This document shows, piece by piece, positions 1-12,458 of a stretch of 64,000 bases of DNA. The position numbers and the translations under genes are program-made. The number at the start of each line of letters is the position of its first letter. Within the stretch, counting starts at the first letter, position 1. This DNA is from Chaunax sp. Z400 (taxonomy: Eukaryota; Chordata; Actinopteri; Lophiiformes; Chaunacidae), in NCBI GenBank assembly GCA_037577475.1, contig CM075190.1, positions 816,001 to 880,000 on the forward strand, read 5' to 3'. The notes beneath the pieces were generated by a model. It had not been told where the DNA came from. It did no database searches and was given only the letters and a program-made list of their open reading frames with translations.

Positions 1-112
1 CTTCAATGGGAAAATAAACTTGAGTATAACTCGGGAACGGAAGGTCGTAGAGACTCGGGACCATGATCCGTCCGACATAATTCGTGGTCTCTGAACACGC
101 CAGACTTCTCCA
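1..112 (+). repeat. Module B, cut by the left window edge
   Basis: The window opens 66 bp into a B module, at cttcaatggg. Its tail reads tccgtccgac and ctcca, and it joins A at 113. Confidence 0.95.
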
Positions 113-2601
113 CGAGTCTCTACGACCTTCCGTTCCCGAGATACAGACATTCAAAATACGCCCCTACTGGACATGTCATATCTCGGGAAAGGAATGTCGC
201 ACAGACTCGGGACAAAGACTGGTGTTCTCAGAGACCACATAAACCCCTAGACAGACGTTGGGCCCGAGCCTCTACGACCTTCCGTTTCCGAGATACACAC
301 ATTCACTATAGGCGAACCAAACCCCATTCACTTCAATGGGAAAATAAACTTGAGTATAACTCGGGAACGGAAGGTCGTAGCGACTCGGGACCATGATCCG
401 TTGGACATAATTCGTGGTCTCTGAACACGCCAGACTTCTCCCCGAGTCTCTACGACCTTCCGTTCCCGAGATACAAAAATTCCAAAAATCACCAAAGATA
501 CATGTCATATCTCGGGATCCGTAAGTCGTAGAGACTCGGTTTACCTGCTGACGTTCTTGGAGACCCCATAAAACCGTTGAAAGAGCTTATCCCCGAGTCT
601 CTACGACCTTCCGTTCAAAAGTTACCAACCCGGGTAGGGCCCCGATTGAGTTTTTATCCCCTTAACCCTAACCCTAACCCTAACCCTAACCCCTAACCCA
701 CACTTGTCCGCGAGTCTCTACGACCTTCCGTTCCCGAGATACAGACATTCAAAATACGCCCCTACTGGACATGTCATATCTCGGGAAAGTAAGGTCGCAC
801 AGACTCGGGTCAAAGACTGGTGTTCTCAGAGACCACATAAACCCCTAGACGGACGTTGGTCCCGAGTCTCTACGACCTTCCGTTTCCGAGATACACACAT
901 TCACTATAGGCGAACCAAACCCCATTCACTTCAATGGGAAAATAAACTTGAGTATAACTCGGGAACGGAAGGTCGTAGAGACTCGGGACCCTGATCCGTC
1001 GGACATAATTCGTGGTCTCTGAACACGCCAGACTTCTCCCCGAGTCTCTACGACCTTCCGTTCCCGAGATACAAACATTCCAAAAATCACGAAAAATACA
1101 TGTCATATCTCGGGAACCGTAAGTCGTAGAGACTCGGTTTACCTGCTGGCATTGTTGGAGATCCCATAAAACCATTGAAAGAGCTTATCCCCGAGTCTCT
1201 ACGACCTTCCGTTCCCGAGATACAGACATTCAAAATACGCCCCTACTGGACATGTCATATCTCGGGAAAGGAAGGTCCCACAGACTCGGGACAAAGACTG
1301 GTGTTCTCAGAGACCACATAAATCCCAAGACGGACGTTGGTCCCGAGTCTCTACGACCTTCCGTTTCCGAGATACACACATTCACTATAGGCGAACCAAA
1401 CCCCATTCACTTCAATGGGAAAATAAACTTGAGTATAACTCGGGAACGGAAGGTCGTAGAGACTCGGGACCCTGATCCGTCCGACATAATTCGTGGTCTC
1501 TGAACACGCCAGACTTCTCCCCGAGTCTCTACGACCTTCCGTTCCCGAGATACAAAAATTCCAAAAAATCACCAAAAATACATGTCATATCTCGGGAACC
1601 GTAAGTCGTAGAGACTCGGTTTACCCGCTGGCATTCTTGGAGACCCCATAAAACCATTGAAAGAGCTTATCCCCGAGTCTCTACGACCTTCCGTTCAAAA
1701 GTTACCAACCCGGGTAGGGCCCCCATTGAGTTTTTATCCCCTTAACCCTAACCCTAACCCTAATCCTAACCCCTAACCCACACTTGTCCGCGAGTCTCTA
1801 CGACCTTCCGTTCCCGAGATACAGACATTCAAAATACGCCCCTACTGGACATGTCATATCTCGGGAAAGGAAGGTCGCACAGACTCGGGACAAAGACTGG
1901 TGTTCTCAGAGACCACATAAACCCCTAGACGGACGTTGGTCCCGAGTCTCTACGACCTTCCGTTTCCGAGATACACACATTCACTATAGGCGAACCAAAC
2001 CCCATTCACTTCAATGGGAAAATAAACTTGAGTATAACTCGGGAACGGAAGGTCGTAGAGACTCGGGACCATGATCCGTCCGACATAATTCGTGGTCTCT
2101 GAACACGCCAGACTTCTCCACGAGTCTCTACGACCTTCCGTTCCCGAGATACAGACATTCAAAATACGCCCCTACTGGACATGTCATATCTCGGGAAAGG
2201 AAGGTCGCACAGACTCGGGACAAAGACTGGTGTTCTCAGAGACCACATAAACCCCTAGACGGACGTTGGTCCCGAGTCTCTACGACCTTCCGTTTCCGAG
2301 ATACACACATTCACTATAGGCGAACCAAACCCCATTCACTTCAATGGGAAAATAAACTTGAGTATAACTCGGGAACGGAAGGTCGTAGAGACTCGGGACC
2401 ATGATCCGTTGGACATAATTCGTGGTCTCTGAACACGCCAGACTTCTCCCCGAGTCTCTACGACCTTCCGTTCCCGAGATACAAAAATTCCAAAAATCAC
2501 CAAAAATACATGTCATATCTCGGGAACCGTAAGTCGTAGAGACTCGGTTTACCTGCTGACGTTCTTGGAGACCCCATAAAACCGTTGAAAGAGCTTATCC
2601 C

Positions 2602-2712
2602 CGAGTCTCTACGACCTTCCGTTCAAAAGTTACCAACCCGGGTAGGGCCCCGATTGAGTTTTTATCCCCTTAACCCTAACCCTAACTCTAACCCCTAACC
2701 CACACTTGTCCG
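2602..2712 (+). repeat. Short module D with one telomeric hexamer missing (111 bp)
   Basis: This copy has four consecutive hexamers plus the separated last one, instead of five plus one. It accounts for the only 592 bp B-to-B spacing (2273 to 2865) and is the only hexamer-number change I found among 58 D modules. It also carries the taactct variant. Confidence 0.9.
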
Positions 2713-3523
2713 CGAGTCTCTACGACCTTCCGTTCCCGAGATACAGACATTCAAAATACGCCCCTACTGGACATGTCATATCTCGGGAAAGGAAGGTCGC
2801 ACAGACTCGGGACAAAGACTGGTGTTCTCAGAGACCACATAAACCCCTAGACGGACGTTGGTCCCGAGTCTCTACGACCTTCCGTTTCCGAGATACACAC
2901 ATTCACTATAGGCGAACCAAACCCCACTCACTTCAATGGGAAAATAAACTTGAGTATAACTCGGGAACGGAAGGTCGTAGAGACTCGGTACCATGATCCG
3001 TCGGACATAATTCGTGGTCTCTGAACACGCCAGACTTCTCCCCGAGTCTCTACGACCTTCCGTTCCCGAGATACAAAAATTCCAAAAATCACCAAAAATA
3101 CATGTCATATCTCGGGAACCGTAAGTCGTAGAGACTCGGTTTACCCGCTGGCATTCTTGGAGACCCCATAAAACCATTGAAAGAGCTTATCCCCGAGTCT
3201 CTACGACCTTCCGTTCCCGAGATACAGACATTCAAAATACGCCCCTACTGGACATGTCATATCTCGGGAAAGGAAGGTCGCACAGACTCGGGACAAAGAC
3301 TGGTGTTCTCAGAGACCACATAAACCCCTAGACGGACGTTGGTCCCGAGTCTCTACGACCTTCCGTTTCCGAGATACACACATTCACTATAGGCGAACCA
3401 AACCCCACTCACTTCAATGGGAAAATAAACTTGAGTATAACTCGGGAACGGAAGGTCGTAGAGACTCGGGACCATGATCCGTCCGACATAATTCGTGGTC
3501 TCTGAACACGCCAGACTTCTCCA

Positions 3524-3619
3524 CGAGTCTCTACGACCTTCCGTTCCCGAGATACAAAAATTCCAAAAATCACCAAAAATACATGTCATATCTCGGGAAC
3601 CGTAAGTCGTAGAGACTCG
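3524..3619. repeat. Inverted repeat (hairpin-capable) in module C
   Basis: The 28 bp arms 3524-3551 and 3592-3619 pair with 3 mismatches around a 40 bp A-rich loop. The mismatches come from ccgtaagtcg in the inverted arm, against cggaaggtcg in module B. Confidence 0.85.
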
Positions 3620-3674
3620 GTTTACCCGCTGGCATTCTTGGAGACCCCATAAAACCATTGAAAGAGCTTATCCC
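3524..3674 (+). repeat. Module C, subtype Ca, reference copy (151 bp)
   Basis: Order of parts: joint box (3524-3551); an A-rich spacer, caaaaattccaaaaatcacc, ending acatgtcatat as in module A; an inverted box copy (3592-3619) with 3 mismatches to the forward arm; then a tail with acccgctggcattcttgg and aaaccattgaaag. Ca normally precedes A, and every C that follows a D is of this tail type. I found one Ca-tailed copy (1522-1673, one base longer) placed before a D. Confidence 0.93.
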
Positions 3675-3826
3675 CGAGTCTCTACGACCTTCCGTTCCCG
3701 AGATACAGACATTCAAAATACGCCCCTACTGGACATGTCATATCTCGGGAAAGGAAGGTCGCACAGACTCGGGACAAAGACTGGTGTTCTCAGAGACCAC
3801 ATAAACCCCTAGACGGACGTTGGTCC

Positions 3827-3949
3827 CGAGTCTCTACGACCTTCCGTTTCCGAGATACACACATTCACTATAGGCGAACCAAACCCCATTCACTTCAATG
3901 GGAAAATAAACTTGAGTATAACTCGGGAACGGAAGGTCGTAGAGACTCG
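3827..3949. repeat. Nested inverted repeat in module B
   Basis: The outer arms 3827-3854 and 3922-3949 are complementary over 28 bp with one mismatch, making this the best-matched inverted pair in the array. The 67 bp loop holds a second palindrome with arms 3885-3890 (CCCATT) and 3897-3902 (AATGGG). Forward and inverted arms are both kept in nearly every B copy, so the near-perfect match is preserved or repeatedly homogenised. Confidence 0.88.
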
Positions 3950-4004
3950 GGACCATGATCCGTCCGACATAATTCGTGGTCTCTGAACACGCCAGACTTC
4001 TCCA
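3827..4004 (+). repeat. Module B, reference copy (178 bp)
   Basis: Order of parts: joint box with a T-for-C change (ccgtttccgag, 3827-3854); a spacer with cactataggcgaaccaaac; a small palindrome CCCATT-cacttc-AATGGG (3885-3902); an inverted copy of the box (3922-3949); then a tail with gatccgtccgacataattcg, GTGGTCTCTGAACAC (3976-3990) and cagacttctcca. Tail forms differ: gatccgtccg usually with ctcca (the usual form before A), gatccgttgg and gatccgtcgg with ctccc (usually before C). Other marked forms: cactcac instead of attcac (eight copies, all before 19.7 kb), gattcacac (twelve copies, all after 22.7 kb), ggcggacc (ten copies) and gaccctgatccg. Confidence 0.95.
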
Positions 4005-4156
4005 CGAGTCTCTACGACCTTCCGTTCCCGAGATACAGACATTCAAAATACGCCCCTACTGGACATGTCATATCTCGGGAAAGGAAGGTCGCACAGACTC
4101 GGGACAAAGACTGGTGTTCTCAGAGACCACATAAACCCCTAGACGGACGTTGGTCC

Positions 4157-6733
4157 CGAGTCTCTACGACCTTCCGTTTCCGAGATACACACATTCACTA
4201 TAGGCGAACCAAACCCCACTCACTTCAATGGGAAAATAAACTTGAGTATAACTCGGGAACGGAAGGTCGTAGAGACTCGGTACCATGATCCGTCGGACAT
4301 AATTCGTGGTCTCTGAACACGCCAGACTTCTCCCCGAGTCTCTACGACCTTCCGTTCCCGAGATACAAAAATTCCAAAAATCACCAAAAATACATGTCAT
4401 ATCTCGGGAACCGTAAGTCGTAGAGACTCGGTTTACCTGCTGACGTTCTTGGAGACCCCATAAAACCATTGAAAGAGCTTATCCCCGAGTCTCTACGACC
4501 TTCCGTTCAAAAGTTACCAACCCGGGTAGGGCCCCGATTGAGTTTTTATCCCCCTAACCCTAACCCTAACCCTAACCCTAACCCCTAACCCACACTTGTC
4601 CGCGAGTCTCTACGACCTTCCGTTCCCGAGATACAAAAATTCCAAAAATCACCAAAAATACATGTCATATCTTGGGAACCGTAAGTCGTAGAGACTCGGT
4701 TTACCCGCTGGCATTCTTGGAGACCCCATAAAACCATTGAAAGAGCTTATCCCCGAGTCTCTACGACCTTCCGTTCCCGAGATACAGACATTCAAAATAC
4801 GCCCCTACTGGACATGTCATATCTCGGGAAAGGAAGGTCGCACAGACTCGGGACAAAGACTGGTGTTCTCAGAGACCACATAAACCCCTAGACGGACGTT
4901 GGTCCCGAGTCTCTACGACCTTCCGTTTCCGAGATACACACATTCACTATAGGCGAACCAAACCCCACTCACTTCAATGGGAAAATAAACTTGAGTATAA
5001 CTCGGGAACGGAAGGTCGTAGAGACTCGGGACCATGATCCGTCCGACATAATTCGTGGTCTCTGAACACGCCAGACTTCTCCACGAGTCTCTACGACCTT
5101 CCGTTCCCGAGATACAAAAATTCCAAAGATCACCAAAAATACATGTCATATCTCGGGAACCGTAAGTCGTAGAGACTCGGTTTACCTGCTGACGTTCTTG
5201 GAGACCCCATAAAACCGTTGAAAGAGCTTATCCCCGAGTCTCTACGACCTTCCGTTCAAAAGTTACCAACCCGGGTAGGGCCCCGATTGAGTTTTTATCC
5301 CCCTAACCCTAACCCTAACCCTAACCCTAACCCCTAACCCACACTTGTCCGCGAGTCTCTACGACCTTCCGTTCCCGAGATACAAAAATTCCAAAAATCA
5401 CCAAAAATACATGTCATATCTCGGGAACCGTAAGTCGTAGAGACTCGGTTTACCCGCTGGCATTCTTGGAGACCCCATAAAACCATTGAAAGAGCTTATG
5501 CCCGAGTCTCTACGACCTTCCGTTCCCGAGATACAGACATTCAAAATACGCCCCTACTGGACATGTCATATCTCGGGAAAGGAAGGTCGCACAGACTGGG
5601 GACAAAGACTGGTGTTCTCAGAGACCACATAAACCCCTAGACAGACGTTGGGCCCGAGTCTCTACGACCTTCCGTTTCCGAGATACACACATTCACTATA
5701 GGCGAACCAAACCCCATTCACTTCAATGGGAAAATAAACTTGAGTATAACTCGGGAACGGAAGGTCGTAGAGACTCGGGACCATGATCCGTTGGACATAA
5801 TTCGTGGTCTCTGAACACGCCAGACTTCTCCCCGAGTCTCTACGACCTTCCGTTCCCGAGATACAAAAATTCCAAAAATCACCAAAAATACATGTCATAT
5901 CTCGGGAACCGTAAATCGCAGAGACTCGGTTTACCTGCTGACGTTCTTGGAGACCCCATAAAACCGTTGAAAGAGCTTATCCCCGAGTCTCTACGACCTT
6001 CCGTTCAAAAGTTACCAACCCGGGTAGGGCCCCGATTGAGTTTTTATCCCCCTAACCCTAACCCTAACCCTAACCCTAACCCCTAACCCACACTTGTCCG
6101 CGAGTCTCTACGACCTTCCGTTCCCGAGATACAAAAATTCCAAAAATCACCAAAAATACATGTCATATCTCGGGAACCGTAAGTCGTAGAGACTCGGTTT
6201 ACCCGCTGGCATTCTTGGAGACCCCATAAAACCATTGAAAGAGCTTATCCCCGAGTCTCTACGACCTTCCGTTCCCGAGATACAGACATTCAAAATACGC
6301 CCCTACTGGACATGTCATATCTCGGGAAAGGAAGGTCGCACAGACTCGGGACAAAGACTGGTGTTCTCAGAGACCACATAAACCCCTAGACGGACGTTGG
6401 TCCCGAGTCTCTACGACCTTCCGTTTCCGAGATATACACATTCACTATAGGCGAACCAAACCCCATTCACTTCAATGGGAAAATAAACTTGAGTATAACT
6501 CGGGAACGGAAGGTCGTAGAGACTCGGGACCATGATCCGTCCGACATAATTCGTGGTCTCTGAACACGCCAGACTTCTCCACGAGTCTCTACGACCTTCC
6601 GTTCCCGAGATACAGACATTCAAAATACGCCCCTACTGGACATGTCATATCTCGGGAAAGGAAGGTCGCACAGACTCGGGACAAAGACTGGTGTTCTCAG
6701 AGACCACATAAACCCCTAGACGGACGTTGGTCC
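4157..6733. repeat. Three 749 bp units plus B-A; left copy of a 4.1 kb-offset duplication
   Basis: B-C-D-C-A three times (4157, 4906, 5655), then B-A (6404). It matches 8294-10719 by shared changes: caaagatcacc at about 5128 and 9264, and aaatcgcagagac at about 5914 and 9900. The offset is 4137 bp up to the second unit and 3986 bp after it. The difference of 151 bp is exactly one C module, absent after the D at 9372. Confidence 0.88.
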
Positions 6734-7365
6734 CGAGTCTCTACGACCTTCCGTTTCCGAGATACACACATTCACTATAGGCGAACCAAACCCCATTCAC
6801 TTCAATGGGAAAATAAACTTGAGTATAACTCGGGAACGGAAGGTCGTAGAGACTCGGGACCATGATCCGTTGGACATAATTCGTGGTCTCTGAACACGCC
6901 AGACTTCTCCCCGAGTCTCTACGACCTTCCGTTCCCGAGATACAAAAATTCCAAAAATCACCAAAAATACATGTCATATCTCGGGAACCGTAAATCGTAG
7001 AGACTCGGTTTACCTGCTGGCATTCTTGGAGACCCCATAAAACCATTGAAAGAGCTTATCCCCGAGTCTCTACGACCTTCCGTTCCCGAGATACAAACAT
7101 TCCAAAAATCACGAAAAATACATGTCATATCTCGGGAACCGTAAGTCGTAGAGACTCGGTTTACCTGCCGGCATTCTTGGAGACCCCATAAAACCATTGA
7201 AAGAGCTTATCCCCGAGTCTCTACGACCTTCCGTTCCCGAGATACAGACATTCAAAATACGCCCCTACTGGACATGTCATATCTCGGGAAAGGAAGGTCC
7301 CACAGACTCGGGACAAAGACTGGTGTTCTCAGAGACCACATAAACCCCTAGACGGACGTTGGTCC
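6734..7365. repeat. B-C-Cc-A unit (632 bp)
   Basis: Two C modules stand side by side, at 6912 and 7063, the second of subtype Cc. The first has a hybrid tail, acctgctggcattc. The two inverted arms in tandem C modules make a reverse frame crossing the joint, which explains the open frame there. Confidence 0.9.
7063..7213 (+). repeat. Module C, subtype Cc, reference copy
   Basis: This subtype is distinguished by acaaacattcc, atcacgaaaaatac and usually acctgccggcattc. Six copies are present, at 1041, 7063, 11826, 14466, 17436 and 21601, all in the left third of the window. In all six the next A module carries ggtcccacag instead of ggtcgcacag. Three of them (7063, 14466, 17436) follow another C, the only C-C joints in the window. 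Confidence 0.92.
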
Positions 7366-10300
7366 CGAGTCTCTACGACCTTCCGTTTCCGAGATACACA
7401 CATTCACTATAGGCGAACCAAACCCCATTCACTTCAATGGGAAAATAAACTTGAGTATAACTCGGGAACGGAAGGTCGTAGAGACTCGGGACCATGATCC
7501 GTCCGACATAATTCGTGGTCTCTGAACACGCCAGACTTCTCCACGAGTCTCTACGACCTTCCGTTCCCGAGATACAGACATTCAAAATACGCCCCTACTG
7601 GACATGTCATATCTCGGGAAAGGAAGGTCGCACAGACTCGGGACAAAGACTGGTGTTCTCAGAGACCACATAAACCCCTAGACAGACGTTGGGCCCGAGT
7701 CTCTACGACCTTCCGTTTCCGAGATACACACATTCACTATAGGCGAACCAAACCCCATTCACTTCAATGGGAAAATAAACTTGAGTATAACTCGGGAACG
7801 GAAGGTTGTAGAGACTCGGGACCATGATCCGTTGGACATAATTCGTGGTCTCTGAACATGCCAGACTTCTCCCCGAGTCTCTACGACCTTCCGTTCCCGA
7901 GATACAAAAATTCCAAAAATCACCAAAAATACATGTCATATCTCGGGAACCGTAAATCGTAGAGACTCGGTTTACCTGCTGACGTTCTTGGAGACCCCAT
8001 AAAACCATTGAAAGAGCTTATCCCCGAGTCTCTACGACCTTCCGTTCAAAAGTTACCAACCCGGGTAGGGCCCCCATTGAGTTTTTATCCCCTTAACCCT
8101 AACCCTAACCCTAACCCTAACCCCTAACCCACACTTGTCCACGAGTCTCTACGACCTTCCGTTCCCGAGATACAGACATTCAAAATACGCCCCTACTGGA
8201 CATGTCATATCTCGGGAAAGGAAGGTCGCACAGACTCGGGACAAAGACTGGTGTTCTCAGAGACCACATAAACCCCTAGACGGACGTTGGTCCCGAGTCT
8301 CTACGACCTTCCGTTTCCGAGATACACACATTCACTATAGGCGAACCAAACCCCACTCACTTCAATGGGAAAATAAACTTGAGTATAACTCGGGAACGGA
8401 AGGTCGTAGAGACTCGGTACCATGATCCGTCGGACATAATTCGTGGTCTCTGAACACGCCAGACTTCTCCCCGAGTCTCTACGACCTTCCGTTCCCGAGA
8501 TACAAAAATTCCAAAAATCACCAAAAATACATATCATATCTCGGGAACCGTAAGTCGTAGAGACTCGGTTTACCTGCTGACGTTCTTGGAGACCCCATAA
8601 AACCGTTGAAAGAGCTTATCCCCGAGTCTCTACGACCTTCCGTTCAAAAGTTACCAACCCGGGTAGGGCCCCGATTGAGTTTTTATCCCCCTAACCCTAA
8701 CCCTAACCCTAACCCTAACCCCTAACCCACACTTGTCCGCGAGTCTCTACGACCTTCCGTTCCCGAGATACAAAAATTCCAAAAATCACCAAAAATACAT
8801 GTCATATCTCGGGAACCGTAAGTCGTAGAGACTCGGTTTACCCGCTGGCATTCTTGGAGACCCCATAAAACCATTGAAAGAGCTTATCCCCGAGTCTCTA
8901 CGACCTTCCGTTCCCGAGATACAGACATTCAAAATACGCCCCTACTGGACATGTCATATCTCGGGAAAGGAAGGTCGCACAGACTCGGGACAAAGACTGG
9001 TGTTCTCAGAGACCACATAAACCCCTAGACGGACGTTGGTCCCGAGTCTCTACGACCTTCCGTTTCCGAGATACACACATTCACTATAGGCGAACCAAAC
9101 CCCACTCACTTCAATGGGAAAATAAACTTGAGTATAACTCGGGAACGGAAGGTCGTAGAGACTCGGGACCATGATCCGTCCGACATAATTCGTGGTCTCT
9201 GAACACGCCAGACTTCTCCACGAGTCTCTACGACCTTCCGTTCCCGAGATACAAAAATTCCAAAGATCACCAAAAATACATGTCATATCTCGGGAACCGT
9301 AAGTCGTAGAGACTCGGTTTACCTGCTGACGTTCTTGGAGACCCCATAAAACCGTTGAAAGAGCTTATCCCCGAGTCTCTACGACCTTCCGTTCAAAAGT
9401 TACCAACCCGGGTAGGGCCCCGATTGAGTTTTTATCCCCCTAACCCTAACCCTAACCCTAACTCTAACCCCTAACCCACACTTGTCCGCGAGTCTCTACG
9501 ACCTTCCGTTCCCGAGATACAGACATTCAAAATACGCCCCTACTGGACATGTCATATCTCGGGAAAGGAAGGTCGCACAGACTCGGGACAAAGACTGGTG
9601 TTCTCAGAGACCACATAAACCCCTAGACAGACGTTGGGCCCGAGTCTCTACGACCTTCCGTTTCCGAGATACACACATTCACTATAGGCGAACCAAACCC
9701 CATTCACTTCAATGGGAAAATAAACTTGAGTATAACTCGGGAACGGAAGGTCGTAGAGACTCGGGACCATGATCCGTTGGACATAATTCGTGGTCTCTGA
9801 ACACGCCAGACTTCTCCCCGAGTCTCTACGACCTTCCGTTCCCGAGATACAAAAATTCCAAAAATCACCAAAAATACATGTCATATCTCGGGAACCGTAA
9901 ATCGCAGAGACTCGGTTTACCTGCTGACGTTCTTGGAGACCCCATAAAACCGTTGAAAGAGCTTATCCCCGAGTCTCTACGACCTTCCGTTCAAAAGTTA
10001 CCAACCCGGGTAGGGCCCCGATTGAGTTTTTATCCCCTTAACCCTAACCCTAACCCTAACCCTAACCCCTAACCCACACTTGTCCGCGAGTCTCTACGAC
10101 CTTCCGTTCCCGAGATACAAAAATTCCAAAAATCACCAAAAATACATGTCATATCTCGGGAACCGTAAGTCGTAGAGACTCGGTTTACCCGCTGGCATTC
10201 TTGGAGACCCCATAAAACCATTGAAAGAGCTTATCCCCGAGTCTCTACGACCTTCCGTTCCCGAGATACAGACATTCAAAATACGCCCCTACTGGACATG

Positions 10301-12458
10301 TCATATCTCGGGAAAGGAAGGTCGCACAGACTCGGGACAAAGACTGGTGTTCTCAGAGACCACATAAACCCCTAGACGGACGTTGGTCCCGAGTCTCTAC
10401 GACCTTCCGTTTCCGAGATACACACATTCACTATAGGCGAACCAAACCCCATTCACTTCAATGGGAAAATAAACTTGAGTATAACTCGGGAACGGAAGGT
10501 TGTAGAGACTCGGGACCATGATCCGTCCGACATAATTCGTGGTCTCTGAACACGCCAGACTTCTCCACGAGTCTCTACGACCTTCCGTTCCCGAGATACA
10601 GACATTCAAAATACGCCCCTACTGGACATGTCATATCTCGGGAAAGGAAGGTCGCACAGACTCGGGACGAAGACTGGTGTTCTCAGAGACCACATAAACC
10701 CCTAGACAGACGTTGGGCCCGAGTCTCTACGACCTTCCGTTTCCGAGATACACACATTCACTATAGGCGAACCAAACCCCATTCACTTCAATGGGAAAAT
10801 AAACTTGAGTATAACTCGGGAACGGAAGGTCGTAGAGACTCGGGACCATGATCCGTTGGACATAATTCGTGGTCTCTGAACACGCCAGACTTCTCCCCGA
10901 GTCTCTACGACCTTCCGTTCCCGAGATACAAAAATTCCAAAAATCACCAAAAATACATGTCATATCTCGGGAACCGTAAATCGTAGAGACTCGGTTTACC
11001 TGCTGACGTTCTTGGAGACCCCATAAAACCGTTGAAAGAGCTTATCCCCGAGTCTCTACGACCTTCCGTTCAAAAGTTACCAACCCGGGTAGGGCCCCCA
11101 TTGAGTTTTTATCCCCTTAACCCTAACCCTAACCCTAACCCTAACCCCTAACCCACACTTGTCCGCGAGTCTCTACGACCTTCCGTTCCCGAGATACAGA
11201 CATTCAAAATACGCCCCTACTGGACATGTCATATCTCGGGAAAGGAAGGTCGCACAGACTCGGGACAAAGACTGGTGTTCTCAGAGACCACATAAACCCC
11301 TAGACGGACGTTGGTCCCGAGTCTCTACGACCTTCCGTTTCCGAGATATACACATTCACTCTAGGCGAACCAAACCCCATTCACTTCAATGGGAAAATAA
11401 ACTTGAGTATAACTCGGGAACGGAAGGTCGTAGAGACTCGGGACCATGATCCGTCCGACATAATTCGTGGTCTCTGAACACGCCAGACTTCTCCACGAGT
11501 CTCTACGACCTTCCGTTCCCGAGATACAGACATTCAAAATACGCCCCTACTGGACATGTCATATCTCGGGAAAGGAAGGTCGCACAGACTCGGGACAAAG
11601 ACTGGTGTTCTCAGAGACCACATAAACCCCTAGACGGACGTTGGTCCCGAGTCTCTACGACCTTCCGTTCCCGAGATACACACATTCACTATAGGCGAAC
11701 CAAACCCCATTCACTTCAATGGGAAAATAAACTTGAGTATAACTCGGGAACGGAAGGTCGTAGAGACTCGGGACCCTGATCCGTCGGACATAATTCGTGG
11801 TCTCTGAACACGCCAGACTTCTCCCCGAGTCTCTACGACCTTCCGTTCCCGAGATACAAACATTCCAAAAATCACGAAAAATACATGTCATATCTCGGGA
11901 ACCGTAAGTCGTAGAGACTCGGTTTACCTGCCGGCATTCTTGGAGACCCCATAAAACCATTGAAAGAGCTTATCCCCGAGTCTCTACGACCTTCCGTTCC
12001 CGAGATACAGACATTCAAAATACGCCCCTACTGGACATGTCATATCTCGGGAAAGGAAGGTCCCACAGACTCAGGACAAAGACTGGTGTTCTCAGAGACC
12101 ACATAAACCCCTAGACGGACGTTGGTCCCGAGTCTCTACGACCTTCCGTTTCCGAGATACACACATTCACTATAGGCGAACCAAACCCCATTCACTTCAA
12201 TGGGAAAATAAACTTGAGTATAACTCGGGAACGGAAGGTCGTAGAGACTCGGGACCATGATCCGTCCGACATAATTCGTGGTCTCTGAACACGCCAGACT
12301 TCTCCACGAGTCTCTACGACCTTCCGTTCCCGAGATACAGACATTCAAAATACGCCCCTACTGGACATGTCATATCTCGGGAAAGGAAGGTCGCACAGAC
12401 TCGGGACAAAGACTGGTGTTCTCAGACACCACATAAACCCCTAGACAGACGTTGGGCC
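7366..12458. repeat. Left copy of the 10.4 kb-offset duplication
   Basis: Order: B-A (7366), B-C-D-A (7696), B-C-D-C-A (8294), B-C-D-A (9043), B-C-D-C-A (9641), B-A (10390), B-C-D-A (10720), B-A (11318), B-Cc-A (11648), B-A (12129). Private changes shared with 17739-22233: ttgtccacgag (about 8137 and 18510), acatatcat (8530 and 18903), taactct in D (9372 and 19745) and gacgaagact (about 10668 and 20443). Confidence 0.88.

Larger units (their letters stand above)
113..4156. repeat. Mixed-order block, left end
   Basis: Order from 113: A, then B-C-D-A (265), B-Cc-A (863), B-C-D-A (1344), B-A (1943), B-C-D-A (2273), B-C-A (2865), B-C-A (3346), B-A (3827). It contains private changes such as cgagcctctac at 265, ctcgggatcc near 511, a Cc followed by A with ggtcccacag (about 1275), an extra A in the C module at 1522, and the short D at 2602. 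No longer higher-order period is evident here. Confidence 0.92.

Noticed and set aside
443..464. CENP-B box in the joint region
   Set aside because: The reverse form of the box needs CCCG-NN-T-NNNN-CGAA. The joint gives cccgagtctctacgac, one base too long and ending CGAC, so it is only a near miss.
640..710. True chromosome end or plant-type telomere
   Set aside because: Each tract is only about six hexamers and is followed by more satellite. The hexamer is CCCTAA; the plant heptamer CCCTAAA appears only as single-base variants in a few D modules.
897..912. T7-like promoter (cactatagg in B)
   Set aside because: Only the last part of the phage promoter matches, and the upstream half is absent. 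Chance similarity.
870..1175. Conserved open frames of 60-101 codons on both strands, such as the 101-codon minus-strand frame across B and C
   Set aside because: They repeat only because the modules repeat. Plus and minus frames overlap, stops come from spacer sequence, single changes (for example at 11359, actctagg) break them freely, and no known domain is recognisable.
3827..4004. MITE or transposon with terminal inverted repeats
   Set aside because: Inverted arms are present, but they lie inside each tandem module, with no target-site duplications and no insertion into unique sequence.
5892..6086. Asn-Pro repeat peptide from the telomeric tract
   Set aside because: It is only the translation of CCTAAC hexamers. 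The frame opens only where a C module change removes a stop (aaatcgcag or aaatcgtcg).
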